DNA of 64,000 bases from assembly GCA_947631865.1 (NCBI GenBank), contig CANRNF010000002.1, forward strand, positions 1-64,000, given 5' to 3'. The stretch is from an uncultured Oscillospiraceae bacterium. GTDB taxonomy: Bacteria > Bacillota > Clostridia > Oscillospirales > Oscillospiraceae. The notes under the pieces are model-generated. The model was given only the letters and a program-made list of their open reading frames with translations. It searched no databases and had not been told where the DNA came from. Positions 42,534 to 50,845 of this stretch are shown in pieces (the first letter of the stretch is position 1; every line of letters starts with the position of its first letter). Both the position numbers and the translations under genes were made by a program.

Positions 42534-44285
42534 ATGAAATATCTGAAGAAGCTCGTGACCGTGCTCCTTGTGGCGGCGCTGGTGGTCTCCCTGGGCGGCA
42601 GCGCCCTGGCCTGCACCACCATCGCGGCCGGCAAGGACGCCACCGCCGACGGCTCCGTTTTGGTCGCCCATACCTGCGACGGCTGGTACGACCACCGCAT
42701 CCAGATCGTGGAGGGCGGTACCCACGAAGAGGGCGAGATGGTCGATATCTATAACGACCCCTGCGCCGATACCAGAGCGGTCCCTGAGTTAGTCGGCCAG
42801 ATCCCGCAGGCCCCCGAGACCTATACCTACTTCAACATCGCGTATCCCTTCATGAACGAGAAGGGCGTCGTCATCAGCGAGTTCACCTGGGGCGGCACCG
42901 ATGAGGTTTTCTGCCCTAACGGTATGATGGTCATCGCGAACCTGGAGCAGATCGGCCTGGCCCGCGCCGCCACCGCCAGGGAGTGCGTGCAGGTCATGGG
43001 CGAGTTCGCCGAGCAGTATGGCTACTGCGACGGCGGCGAGTGCCTGCTGGTCGCCGACAACAACGAGGTGTGGATCTTCGAGATCTGCGGCGGCGGCCCG
43101 CAGTGGACGGCCGACAGCGGCGCGCCCGGCGCCCACTGGGCTGCCCGCCGGCTGCCCGACGACCAGGTCTTTGTCGGCGCCAACCGCTCCCGCATGGGCG
43201 TGATCGACTTTGACGATCCCGACAACTTCATGTGGTCCACCGACATCACCGCCCTGCCCGAGCAGCTCGGCTGGTGGAAGGAAGGGGAGGAGTTCAATTA
43301 TTCCAAGCTCTTCAATCCCGAGCCCTATGGCTATGAGTTCTATGCCAGCCGCCGTGAGTGGCGCGCGTTCAGCCTGCTGGCGCCCTCCCAGGACTTCCAG
43401 GTCCTCGGCCGCCAGGATCACTATGACTTCTCCATCACGCCCGACGAGCCTGTGACCGTCCAGAACATCATGGACATCTACAGCGACCACCTGGAAGGCA
43501 CCGAATATGACTTGACCCAGGGCTTGGCCGCCGGCCCGTTCCATGACCCCACCCGCTGGCAGGGCGGCGCCAAGCCCGAGGCCGCGGCTGAGGAGGACTG
43601 GGAGCGCGCGATCGCCCAGTACCGCTGCAGCTACAGCTTCGTTGCCGAGCTCCGTCCCGACCTGCCGGGCGAGATCGGCAGCCTCATGTGGTTCGGCGAG
43701 GACGCCCCCGACACCACCGTTTACGTGCCTATATACGCCGGCACCACCGAGGTGCCCGCGGAGTGGTCCACCGGCGACCGCTACCACTTCGATCCCAGCT
43801 GCGCCTGGTGGGCCTTCAACTTTGTGAACAACTGGGCCAACCTCCGCTGGGACGCCATGTATGCCGACATCCGCGCCGAGAAGGCCAAGTATGAGGACGA
43901 GTTCTTCGCCAGCCACGCCGATGTGGAGGCCGAGGCTCTCGAACTCTACAACGCCGGCGACATCGACGGCGCCAGGGCCGTGCTGACCGAGTATGTCAAC
44001 GACAACATGAACAAGGTCAACGAGGGCTGGTGGGACTTCGCCTGGACGCTGGTCGGCCGCTATCAGGACGGCATGGTCGTGGGCGACGGCTACGGCGGCA
44101 GCGCCGGGGCCTCCGATTATCCCAGCGAATGGATGGAGGAGGTCGGCCGCAATCAGGTCGGCGCGGCCGCAGGCGGCAACGCCGGTGACGATTACGAGAC
44201 CCCCGGGTATCCCACCGATTGGCTGGAAGCGGTCGGCTATGGTCAGACCAGCCTCGCCGACAAGGCCGATTTGGGCATCGAGTGA
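42534..44285 (+). CDS. Secreted C69 family dipeptidase (PepD-like)
   Basis: 583 residues. The ATG at 42534 with GAGGAG upstream is preferred over 42519. A signal sequence (KKLVTVLLVAALVVSLGGSALA) is followed at once by CTTIAAGKDATADGSVLVAHT, the N-terminal nucleophile region of family C69; the exposed Cys becomes catalytic after cleavage. Later family blocks include EFTWGGTDEVFCPNG, NNEVWIFEICGGGPQW and ANRSRMGVIDFDDP. The C-terminus holds two similar short segments, SDYPSEWMEEVGRNQ and PGYPTDWLEAVGYGQ. It would release amino acids from dipeptides outside the membrane, a logical partner of the adjacent ABC uptake system. Confidence 0.9.
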   Translation: MKYLKKLVTVLLVAALVVSLGGSALACTTIAAGKDATADGSVLVAHTCDGWYDHRIQIVEGGTHEEGEMVDIYNDPCADTRAVPELVGQIPQAPETYTYFNIAYPFMNEKGVVISEFTWGGTDEVFCPNGMMVIANLEQIGLARAATARECVQVMGEFAEQYGYCDGGECLLVADNNEVWIFEICGGGPQWTADSGAPGAHWAARRLPDDQVFVGANRSRMGVIDFDDPDNFMWSTDITALPEQLGWWKEGEEFNYSKLFNPEPYGYEFYASRREWRAFSLLAPSQDFQVLGRQDHYDFSITPDEPVTVQNIMDIYSDHLEGTEYDLTQGLAAGPFHDPTRWQGGAKPEAAAEEDWERAIAQYRCSYSFVAELRPDLPGEIGSLMWFGEDAPDTTVYVPIYAGTTEVPAEWSTGDRYHFDPSCAWWAFNFVNNWANLRWDAMYADIRAEKAKYEDEFFASHADVEAEALELYNAGDIDGARAVLTEYVNDNMNKVNEGWWDFAWTLVGRYQDGMVVGDGYGGSAGASDYPSEWMEEVGRNQVGAAAGGNAGDDYETPGYPTDWLEAVGYGQTSLADKADLGIE

Positions 44286-44308
44286 TCGGGACCTGACTAC
44301 AGAGACGG

Positions 44309-44333
44309 CTGCCTTCCCAGAACGGGAAGGCAG
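44309..44333 (+). terminator. Hairpin after the C69 dipeptidase
   Basis: CTGCCTTCCC-AGAAC-GGGAAGGCAG: a perfect 10-bp stem 24 bases after the stop, without a strong T run. Confidence 0.65.
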
Positions 44334-44344
44334 TCTGCCGGGGA

Positions 44345-44373
44345 TTGCGGGCGAGGGGGATTTGGTATATACT
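44345..44373 (+). promoter_or_regulatory. Promoter of the DUF624-like gene
   Basis: TTGCGG (44345-44350), a 17-bp spacer and TATACT (44368-44373), 40 bases before the GTG start. Confidence 0.65.
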
Positions 44374-44413
44374 GCTGTCATAACGAGCATTTGACGGCGG
44401 AGGTGACGGCAGC

Positions 44414-45226
44414 GTGTTCCCCTTTATGAGATTTGACCGGCCGGGTCCGGGCGTGGACCCAAACGCGCCCCGCAAAAAGGGCTTTGCCCGCTGGAGAGAG
44501 ATAGCCGGGCGGGACTTCGGGGCGTTCTGGATCAGCGGCCTTGTGGCTTTCGTGGCCATGATCCCCTGGTTTTTCGGCATGTACTTTTCCGTGAACAGCC
44601 ATCTGCTGCTGGTGCTGATCGCCGTATGCATCCTGGGCGGGATGCTGGCCAGCCCCTTCTGGAGCGCGTTGATGGACATGCTGCTGCGGAGCCTGCGGGA
44701 CGAGCCGCTGATGTTCTCCTATAACTGGCGGGACGCCCTGCGGAAAAACGGCCGGCAGAGCCTGCTTCCGGGAGCTCTGTGTGCGCTGGTGTTCGGGCTG
44801 CAGTACTTTATCTTCCGCCACGTGGCCCCCGGCGGGTCGGGGATGCTCATCCTGGTCCTGCTGCTGGCTGGAACGGTGCTCACTACCGGCTTTTTTCTGT
44901 GGATGTGGGCGCTGATACCGCTGTTCGACCAGCCCTTTCCCGTGCTCGCTAAAAACGCCCTGTTCCTGACGCTGGGACACTTGCTCCCCACCCTGGGGGC
45001 GGCGCTTCTGTGCCTTGTCTATCTCGCGCTGGTGATGGTCTTTCTCCCGGTGAGCATGCTGGTGGTGGTCATCACCAACCTGTGGCTGCCCCTGTCCGGC
45101 GGGCTCATGGTGATTTACGCCCATCTTGACAAGGCCTTCGATCTGGAAAACGCCATCCGCGCCCTGCATGAACAGCGCGCCGAGGAATACGCTGCCAGAG
45201 CGAAGGAAGACGAACCGAAAGAATAA
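44414..45226 (+). CDS. YesL/DUF624-like integral membrane protein
   Basis: 270 residues starting with GTG at 44414, supported by GGAGGTG. There are five to six hydrophobic segments: FWISGLVAFVAMIPWFFGMYF, LLLVLIAVCILGGML, LLPGALCALVFGLQYFIF, LILVLLLAGTVLTTGFFL and a long C-terminal pair. Its N-terminal tail is basic (NAPRKKGFARWREI). DUF624 proteins are often encoded with sugar ABC transporters and YesM/YesN regulators, which fits the locus that follows. The function is unknown and the family call is from overall pattern only. Confidence 0.7.
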   Translation: MFPFMRFDRPGPGVDPNAPRKKGFARWREIAGRDFGAFWISGLVAFVAMIPWFFGMYFSVNSHLLLVLIAVCILGGMLASPFWSALMDMLLRSLRDEPLMFSYNWRDALRKNGRQSLLPGALCALVFGLQYFIFRHVAPGGSGMLILVLLLAGTVLTTGFFLWMWALIPLFDQPFPVLAKNALFLTLGHLLPTLGAALLCLVYLALVMVFLPVSMLVVVITNLWLPLSGGLMVIYAHLDKAFDLENAIRALHEQRAEEYAARAKEDEPKE

Positions 45227-45230
45227 AGGA

Positions 45231-45260
45231 AGGACCTCTTGTGTGCACACAAGAGGTCCT
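45231..45260. terminator. Perfect 30-bp palindrome between convergent genes
   Basis: AGGACCTCTTGTG-TGCA-CACAAGAGGTCCT-type palindrome (AGGACCTCTTGTGTGCACACAAGAGGTCCT). It fills the 37-base gap between a rightward and a leftward gene and probably terminates both transcripts. Confidence 0.8.
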
Positions 45261-45263
45261 GAT

Positions 45264-45944
45264 TTAGTTTAGGGGCGTGGCGCCCTGGGTGAGAGCTGCC
45301 CACAGCTCGTCGATGGCCGCCGCGTATGCCGGGTCGGCCCGGCCTCCGGGGACGCACCGGCCGATATAGAGACCCTCTGGCAGCGCCTGACCGCCCAGGT
45401 CAAGGCCCGCCAGCACGGGGCAGTCCTTGACGGCGTAGACCATGTTCCGCCAGTTTGCCGCGTCGTAGGCGTTCTCCTCGCCGGGGGCGGTGCCGTCCAG
45501 ATAGCATAGCGCGCCGATCCGGCGCTGGAAGCCCTCCGGGTCCTCCAGGAGGAACAGATTTGCCCCGCCGGCGTCATAGATGAAGCCGGTCATGAGGGTG
45601 ATACCTGCCATCTGGGCGTTCATGTCCGCCGGGGCAGCGCCTTCCCGCAGGTCCACGGCGAACTGTTCCAGCGCCACCGTGACTTTGCCGTCCCCATCCC
45701 GGTCGGGGCAGAAGCCCTCCAGCGCCTTTGTGAGCGCGGCGGCGGTGTCCGGCGGCAGCTCCTGGACGGCCGCGCAGCCCACCCGCATATCCGGCTCCTT
45801 TTGGCCGAAAAACTGCGCGGCGCACACGGCGCCGATGGCGGCCAGGACCAGGATGAGCAGCACGATCTTCCAATGGTAATACCACCAGTTTTTGGCCCGC
45901 GCCCCGCGGGCGTTTTTCATGCCGTCAGGGCGATCAGATGGCAT
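45264..45944 (-). CDS. Single-pass membrane-anchored protein of unknown function
   Basis: 226 residues from the ATG at 45944, with AAGGAG nine bases upstream. The track extends the frame to 46418 by reading into the neighbouring gene out of frame, which is not credible. A basic N-terminus (KNARGARAKNWWYYHWK) precedes one membrane helix, IVLLILVLAAIGAVCAAQFF, leaving ~180 residues outside. The extracytoplasmic part contains PDRDGDGKVTVALEQFAVDL, which looks like a calcium-binding EF-hand/dockerin-type loop (DxDGDGxV). It converges on the DUF624-like gene and lies 28 bases after DUF2264. No family is recognised. Confidence 0.75.
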   Translation of the reverse strand: MPSDRPDGMKNARGARAKNWWYYHWKIVLLILVLAAIGAVCAAQFFGQKEPDMRVGCAAVQELPPDTAAALTKALEGFCPDRDGDGKVTVALEQFAVDLREGAAPADMNAQMAGITLMTGFIYDAGGANLFLLEDPEGFQRRIGALCYLDGTAPGEENAYDAANWRNMVYAVKDCPVLAGLDLGGQALPEGLYIGRCVPGGRADPAYAAAIDELWAALTQGATPLN

Positions 45945-45972
45945 AGACGCGCGCTCCTTTTCCTGGGATCGG

Positions 45973-47703
45973 TCACTCCGCACGGGAGGTGACAAGAGTT
46001 TCCAGTTCCACTGTGCCGGGCTGGATGTCATACCGCACCGCCGGGATGACGGTGTTGGGGCTGTAGAGGCTGGTATTGGGCCAGGCCTCCAGGACGACGC
46101 CCTCGCCGCCGCCCTCCTGGGAGAGGACACGGCAGGCGGCATGGCCGTTGCGGGCCTCAGCCTCGGCCCCATCCGCCCGCTGGGCGAAGCCGGGGGCGAA
46201 CTTGGGCACCGCGAAGCCGCAGTCATAGGCGGCGCAGGCGATGTCGCTCTCCACGGTATGGCGGCGGATGTGCCCGCCCTCGCAGGGGATGAGCTCCGTG
46301 GTGACGCGCACGCCGGGCATAGGCCGCCAGTCGCTGACCAGGCGGTCGGCATAGAGCCGAAAGCTCTCGCTGTGGCGGCGGACGAAGGTCCAGCCACCGT
46401 CCTTGCCCGGCAGCACAAAGGCCAGCATGCTGTCCGGCGCGGTCTGTTCTAAGTTTACATAACTTCTGCTAGCGGAGAAGCCGAAGCGGGTATTGTAGCA
46501 GAACTTGGCGTATTTTTCCGCGAACTGGCCGTGCTCGGAATATTCCACCTCACCGGCGGCGTAGGCGTTGAGCTGGCCGTCGGGCAGGCGCTGGAGCAGG
46601 AGCCCCGTGGAGGGCTGGGGGTATACGCCCGGGGCGGCGATGTCCGCCGGCAGCGGCGCGGCCTCGGCCCGCCAGAAGGGGTGATCCTCCGGCAGGGCCA
46701 GCAGCAGGAAGCTCTTCATGCCCCAGTAGGGGCTGCCGGGGGCGTTGTACCGCTCGGACATGTACAGGTCGGGATAGCAGTAGCCGATGGTGAGCACCCC
46801 GTCCCGGTCCAGGATGGGTCTCTCCAGCCACCACTGCAAGTTCCGCACGATGATGCCCTTCATCACGGGAAGGGGCAGGGGCTCCAGCCCCGCCCAGACG
46901 CAGGCGGAATAGAACGCGCACTGGCCGAACCGGTAGATGAGGCTCCGGCCGTAGGGGAGGGCGGCGCCGTTTTCATCGAACCAGGCGGCAAAGCTGACGC
47001 CGAATTCCATGGCCCGCCGGCGGTATATGGCCGCCCGCTCCGGGTCCTTTTCCGCCGCGAACACGCTGTAGAGGATGCCATAATATTGGAGCGCCCAGGG
47101 GATATAGTAGTCCTTCTGGGGCTTGACGTCCGCCGGACCGTCCGTATACCAGCCGTCGGAGACGTACCAATCGTCCATCTCCTGCAGGTCCTTTTCCACG
47201 GTCTCGCCGTCGAAGGGCATGCCCACCCGTTCCAGGGCCAGATTCACCAGCACCCGGAAGAACAGCCAGTTGCAGTGGGGGACGAAGTGCTCGTTGATGG
47301 AGTAGAGCCACCGGGCCAGGTCCCGCTTTGCCCCAACCTCCAGGGGCTCCCAGACGATCTGGGGCACCTCCAGGATGGCGCAGGCGATGGCGGCCATCTC
47401 CACGAAGCACTGGTCGTAGTCTTTCGTGTCCCCCCAGTATTCCGGGCCAGCCGGGTCCGTCCCGGCGGCCAGGCCCTTTTGGTAGACGGCCTCCATCTCC
47501 GGCCAGCGGCCGCCCCCCAGCCAGAAGGGGGCCAGAGCCCACAGAGGCCGGGAAAAGCCCTCCAGGCCGATGGCGGGTTTATCATAGGTGACGCCGGTCT
47601 CGCCCAGCATCAGCCGCGCCCCGCCGGGGGAATAGAGAGGGACCAGCGGGTCCAGCAGCTTATGCATCAGGGCGGCAAAGTCTTTTCTGTCGTTCAGCTT
47701 CAT
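45973..47703 (-). CDS. DUF2264 domain-containing protein
   Basis: 576 residues from the ATG at 47703; the longer track frame reads out of frame into GH88. The N-terminal block KPAIGLEGFSRPLWALAPFWLGGG and the HCNWLFFRVLVNLALERVG and DDWYVSDGWYTDGP segments are typical of DUF2264, an (alpha/alpha)6-toroid family found in polysaccharide-use loci and suspected to be a glycosidase or lyase. The C-terminal ~200 residues are beta-rich (PQPSTGLLLQRLPDGQLNAY). No signal peptide, so it acts in the cytoplasm. It lies 5 bases after GH88 and is transcribed with it. Confidence 0.87.
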   Translation of the reverse strand: MKLNDRKDFAALMHKLLDPLVPLYSPGGARLMLGETGVTYDKPAIGLEGFSRPLWALAPFWLGGGRWPEMEAVYQKGLAAGTDPAGPEYWGDTKDYDQCFVEMAAIACAILEVPQIVWEPLEVGAKRDLARWLYSINEHFVPHCNWLFFRVLVNLALERVGMPFDGETVEKDLQEMDDWYVSDGWYTDGPADVKPQKDYYIPWALQYYGILYSVFAAEKDPERAAIYRRRAMEFGVSFAAWFDENGAALPYGRSLIYRFGQCAFYSACVWAGLEPLPLPVMKGIIVRNLQWWLERPILDRDGVLTIGYCYPDLYMSERYNAPGSPYWGMKSFLLLALPEDHPFWRAEAAPLPADIAAPGVYPQPSTGLLLQRLPDGQLNAYAAGEVEYSEHGQFAEKYAKFCYNTRFGFSASRSYVNLEQTAPDSMLAFVLPGKDGGWTFVRRHSESFRLYADRLVSDWRPMPGVRVTTELIPCEGGHIRRHTVESDIACAAYDCGFAVPKFAPGFAQRADGAEAEARNGHAACRVLSQEGGGEGVVLEAWPNTSLYSPNTVIPAVRYDIQPGTVELETLVTSRAE

Positions 47704-47708
47704 GGTGC

Positions 47709-48872
47709 TCACCAGTAAGGCTTCCAATCCCGGGTATAGCGGGTCAGGGCCTCCATGTAGAAGTAGTCGCCCCAGCTGACGCACTCGTCCACGCCCTCCT
47801 GGGTGCAGGTGTTGTAGGGGCTCTTTTTGCTGTAGGTGCCGTGGCGCACAAGGCCGATACCGGCGGGGCCCTCTTTGACCGCGCACAGGCTGGAGACGCT
47901 GGAGAGCATCTGCCCGGCCAGGGTGCGGAACGCTTCCGCCTCGTCGGGGGAGACGAACTTGGCCGCCTCCAGCAGGCCGCAGGCCACGATGGAGGCCGAG
48001 GAGGAGTCCCAGGGCTCGTCGTCGCCGGTGGTGAAGGTCATGTCCCAGTAGGGGATCATGTTGGCCGGCAGCTGGTCCAGGTAATAGGCCAGCACCCGGC
48101 GGAAGGCGTCCAGATACTCCGGCCGGTGGGTGTAGGTGTAGCTGATGGCCGTGCCGTATACGCCCCAGGCCTGGCCCCGGGCCCAGCAGCTGTCGTCCTT
48201 GTAGCCCTGGCAGGTGACGCCCCGGACGGGCGCGCCGGTGACCGGGTCCATAAAGAAGGTGTGGTAGGTGCTGCCGTCGGGGCGGATGGAGTTGGCAAGG
48301 CAGGTGGCCACATGCCTATGGGCCAGGTCGGCGTAATGGCCGTCGCCGCTCACGTCCGTGGCCCAATAAAGCAGGGGCACGTTCAGCAGGCAGTCGATGA
48401 TATACCGGTAGTTGTCGGCGGCGCCCAGCGCCCCCCAGGCCTGGATGAAGCCGCCCTTCTCCTGGAAACGGGAGCAGAGCTGGTCCGCGGCCAGAAGGGC
48501 CGCTTTCTTCGCCTTTTCAGAGCCGGTGAGCTTATAGGCGGACACGCAGCTGAGGCTGTAGAGAAAGCCCATGTCGTGGTGGTCCACCTCGATCTTGTTC
48601 TCGATGCGGTACAGGAAGCTGTCCACCAGGTGCAGGGCGGCATCTTTAAAAGCCTCGTCGCCGGTGTGCTCATAGGCAAGCCATATCTCCCCCGGCCAGA
48701 AGCCGCATGTCCACTGGACGTTGTCGCAGGCGGGGTAGATGTCGTTCACGCTGGAGTGGTTCTGGCAGCGGTCGGTGAAAAGGGGCAGGTTCTGCCGCAC
48801 AAGACCCACCGCCGTGTCCAAGGCCTGGGCAGCCTGGGCGCGGGTGAGCGGGGAAATGTCAAAAGTTTTCAT
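47709..48872 (-). CDS. GH88 unsaturated uronyl hydrolase
   Basis: 387 residues of glycoside hydrolase family 88 (or the related GH105), which hydrates the 4,5-unsaturated uronic acid left by polysaccharide lyases and releases the next sugar. Motifs seen: WTCGFWPGEIWLAYEHTGD, HHDMGFLYSLSCVSAYKLTG with the first catalytic Asp region, YRYIIDCLLNVPLLYWA with the second Asp, and CWARGQAWGVYGTA. No signal peptide, so its substrate is imported. It heads the GH88-DUF2264-unknown part of the leftward operon behind the sugar ABC permeases. Paired with rhamnose genes, the likely substrate is an unsaturated glucuronyl- or galacturonyl-rhamnose. Confidence 0.9.
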   Translation of the reverse strand: MKTFDISPLTRAQAAQALDTAVGLVRQNLPLFTDRCQNHSSVNDIYPACDNVQWTCGFWPGEIWLAYEHTGDEAFKDAALHLVDSFLYRIENKIEVDHHDMGFLYSLSCVSAYKLTGSEKAKKAALLAADQLCSRFQEKGGFIQAWGALGAADNYRYIIDCLLNVPLLYWATDVSGDGHYADLAHRHVATCLANSIRPDGSTYHTFFMDPVTGAPVRGVTCQGYKDDSCWARGQAWGVYGTAISYTYTHRPEYLDAFRRVLAYYLDQLPANMIPYWDMTFTTGDDEPWDSSSASIVACGLLEAAKFVSPDEAEAFRTLAGQMLSSVSSLCAVKEGPAGIGLVRHGTYSKKSPYNTCTQEGVDECVSWGDYFYMEALTRYTRDWKPYW

Positions 48873-48953
48873 GGCGATCCCTCAAAAAAGGGGCGGGGAC
48901 ATGGGGCAGCTATTGAAACCGCCGCGTGCCCCCGCCGGGTAGTTAAGTTGATA

Positions 48954-49817
48954 TTACCCCTTCAGGCCCGTGGACGCAATACCCTGCACGAAGTATTTCT
49001 GCAGGGACAGGAACACGATGAGCACCGGTATCAGCGCGATGACCGACGCGGCCATGATGAGGCCGTACTCCGCGGAGTACTGGCTGATGAACATGCGAAG
49101 GCCGATCTGGATGGTCTTCAGCTCGTTCTTGGTGAGGTAGATCAGGGGCCCCAAAAAGTCGTTCCAGGTGTTGACGAAGGTGAAGATCACCAGCGTGGAC
49201 ACCGCGGGCAGCGACAGGGGGAGCATGATCTTGGCGTAGATGCCGTACTCGGACAGGCCGTCGATACGGGCCGCCTCGCACAGCTCCGTGGGCACGCCCT
49301 CATAGAACTGCTTCATCAGGAACACGCCGAAGGCGGAGAAGGCCTGCAGCAGGATGATGGCCAGGTGGGTGTTATTGAGGTGCCAGGCCCGCATCATCAT
49401 GAACTGGGGCACCATGTACGCCTGCCAGGGCACGGCGATGGTGGCGATGTAGCCCAGAAACAGGATGTTCTTGCCCCGGAACTGGAGCTTCGCAAAGGCA
49501 TAGGCCGCAAAGCTGGAGGTGAGCACCTGCAGGAAGGTCACCACCACCGTCAGGAAGGCGGTGTTCTTGATGAAGGTCAGCAGGGGGATCTTGGTCCAGA
49601 TGTCTATGTAGTTCTGGGGCCGGGGGTTGGAGGGTATCCACTCGATGGGGAAGGTGAACACGTCCTTGTTCATCTTGAAGGACGCGGAGATCATCCACAC
49701 GAAGGGGACCAGCATCAGCGCGGCGATGAGGATGAGCAGGATGTAGATGAACGTCATCGCGATGGCGTGGTTGCGCCTGCGGGAGCTGTTTTTGATCATT
49801 GCGGTCGGTTCAGACAT
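48954..49817 (-). CDS. Carbohydrate ABC transporter permease (MalG/YesQ-like)
   Basis: About 287 residues with six membrane segments. The first is FIYILLILIAALMLVPFVWM. The EAA motif EAARIDGLSEYGIYAKIMLPLSLP is intact, as is the C-terminal FVQGIASTGLKG. The ATG at 49817 (third codon of the track ORF) follows GGAGG by ten bases; the GTG at 49823 is possible. It pairs with the upstream MalF-like permease in a leftward operon started by the binding protein. No cognate ATPase is nearby, as is common when a shared MsmX-type ATPase serves several sugar systems. Confidence 0.93.
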   Translation of the reverse strand: MSEPTAMIKNSSRRRNHAIAMTFIYILLILIAALMLVPFVWMISASFKMNKDVFTFPIEWIPSNPRPQNYIDIWTKIPLLTFIKNTAFLTVVVTFLQVLTSSFAAYAFAKLQFRGKNILFLGYIATIAVPWQAYMVPQFMMMRAWHLNNTHLAIILLQAFSAFGVFLMKQFYEGVPTELCEAARIDGLSEYGIYAKIMLPLSLPAVSTLVIFTFVNTWNDFLGPLIYLTKNELKTIQIGLRMFISQYSAEYGLIMAASVIALIPVLIVFLSLQKYFVQGIASTGLKG

Positions 49818-49836
49818 TTTCACACATCCTCCTTCC

Positions 49837-50748
49837 TCAGTTGTCGCCGGAAGCGCCCTTGAACTGGATGAGGGTTATGATCAGCACCAGGATGAACAGG
49901 ACCATGGAGATGGCGCTGGCATAGCCGTACTTGGGCGTATTCACGAAGGCCACGTTGTAGATGTCGTACACCAGGGTGATGGTGGCGTTGCCGGGACCGC
50001 CCTGGGTGATCATGTACATCTGGTCATATACCTTGAAGGAGGAGATGGTCAGCATGATGACCACGAAGAAGGTGGTGGGGCGGAGCTGGGGCAGCGTCAC
50101 GTTCCAGAAGGTGTGCCACCGGTTGGCCCCGTCCAGGCTGGCCGCCTCTTTCAGGTCCGGGTTGATGCCCTGCAGGCCCGCCAGGTATATGACCATGTAA
50201 TAGCCCATGTTCTTCCACACGCTGAACAGGATGACGGTGATCATGGCCGTATCCTTGCCCGCCGCCCAGCGGGGCAGATTCTCCACGCCCAGGCGGGACA
50301 GGATCATGTTGATCGGACCCATGGAGGGGCTGAAGATCATATTCCACACCGCGGCCACCGCCACCAGCGAGGCCACGTAGGGGAAGAAGGATACCGTGCG
50401 GAAGAAGTTGCGCAGCTTCACGTTCTGGTTCAGCAGGATCGCGAGGCCCAGGGAGCATATCAGCGTCAGCGGTACCGTGCCCAGGGAAAAGACGATGGTG
50501 TTGACGAAGGCCTTTTTGAAGACCCTGTCGCCCAGCAGGTCCTTGAAGTTCTGCAGGCCGATGAACTCGATGTCATGCACGCCGTCCCACTTGCAGAAGG
50601 CCAGGGCGATGGCGAACACCATGGGCACCAGGGTGATGACGCAGAAGCCGATGAAGTTGGGAGCGATGAAGCTGTAGGCCACCAGGTTGCTGCGCAGGGC
50701 CTTTTTGCTTTTTCGTTTTACCGCCAGTTGGGTGTTATCTCTTGACAT
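49837..50748 (-). CDS. Carbohydrate ABC transporter permease (MalF/UgpA/LplB-like)
   Basis: 303 residues, six membrane segments. A basic N-terminus (KRKSKKALRSNLVAYSFIAPNFIGF) is typical. The EAA loop KEAASLDGANRWHTFWNVTLPQLRP is present. The start has CAGGAGG upstream. It lies between the binding protein and the MalG-like permease in the leftward operon and separates from the binding protein by a hairpin that probably lowers permease expression. Confidence 0.93.
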   Translation of the reverse strand: MSRDNTQLAVKRKSKKALRSNLVAYSFIAPNFIGFCVITLVPMVFAIALAFCKWDGVHDIEFIGLQNFKDLLGDRVFKKAFVNTIVFSLGTVPLTLICSLGLAILLNQNVKLRNFFRTVSFFPYVASLVAVAAVWNMIFSPSMGPINMILSRLGVENLPRWAAGKDTAMITVILFSVWKNMGYYMVIYLAGLQGINPDLKEAASLDGANRWHTFWNVTLPQLRPTTFFVVIMLTISSFKVYDQMYMITQGGPGNATITLVYDIYNVAFVNTPKYGYASAISMVLFILVLIITLIQFKGASGDN

Positions 50749-50783
50749 AGGCGACCTCCTGACATGTTTTCAGGAAATGGAGA

Positions 50784-50811
50784 GCGGGACGGGCGAATAC
50801 GCCCGCCCCGC
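50784..50811 (-). promoter_or_regulatory. Intergenic hairpin between binding protein and permease
   Basis: GCGGGACGGGCG-AATA-CGCCCGCCCCGC (a 12-bp stem with one mismatch) lies just after the binding-protein stop on the leftward transcript. It lacks a T run and probably stabilises the upstream message or attenuates read-through. Confidence 0.65.
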
Positions 50812-50845
50812 CTGATAAGTTACCGCAGAAACGTTTAGGTCACGA

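Noticed and set aside
45973-46418. N-terminal extension of the 384-residue leftward ORF
   Set aside because: It overlaps the DUF2264 gene out of frame. The ATG at 45944 with an AAGGAG site gives a sensible basic N-terminus and membrane helix.
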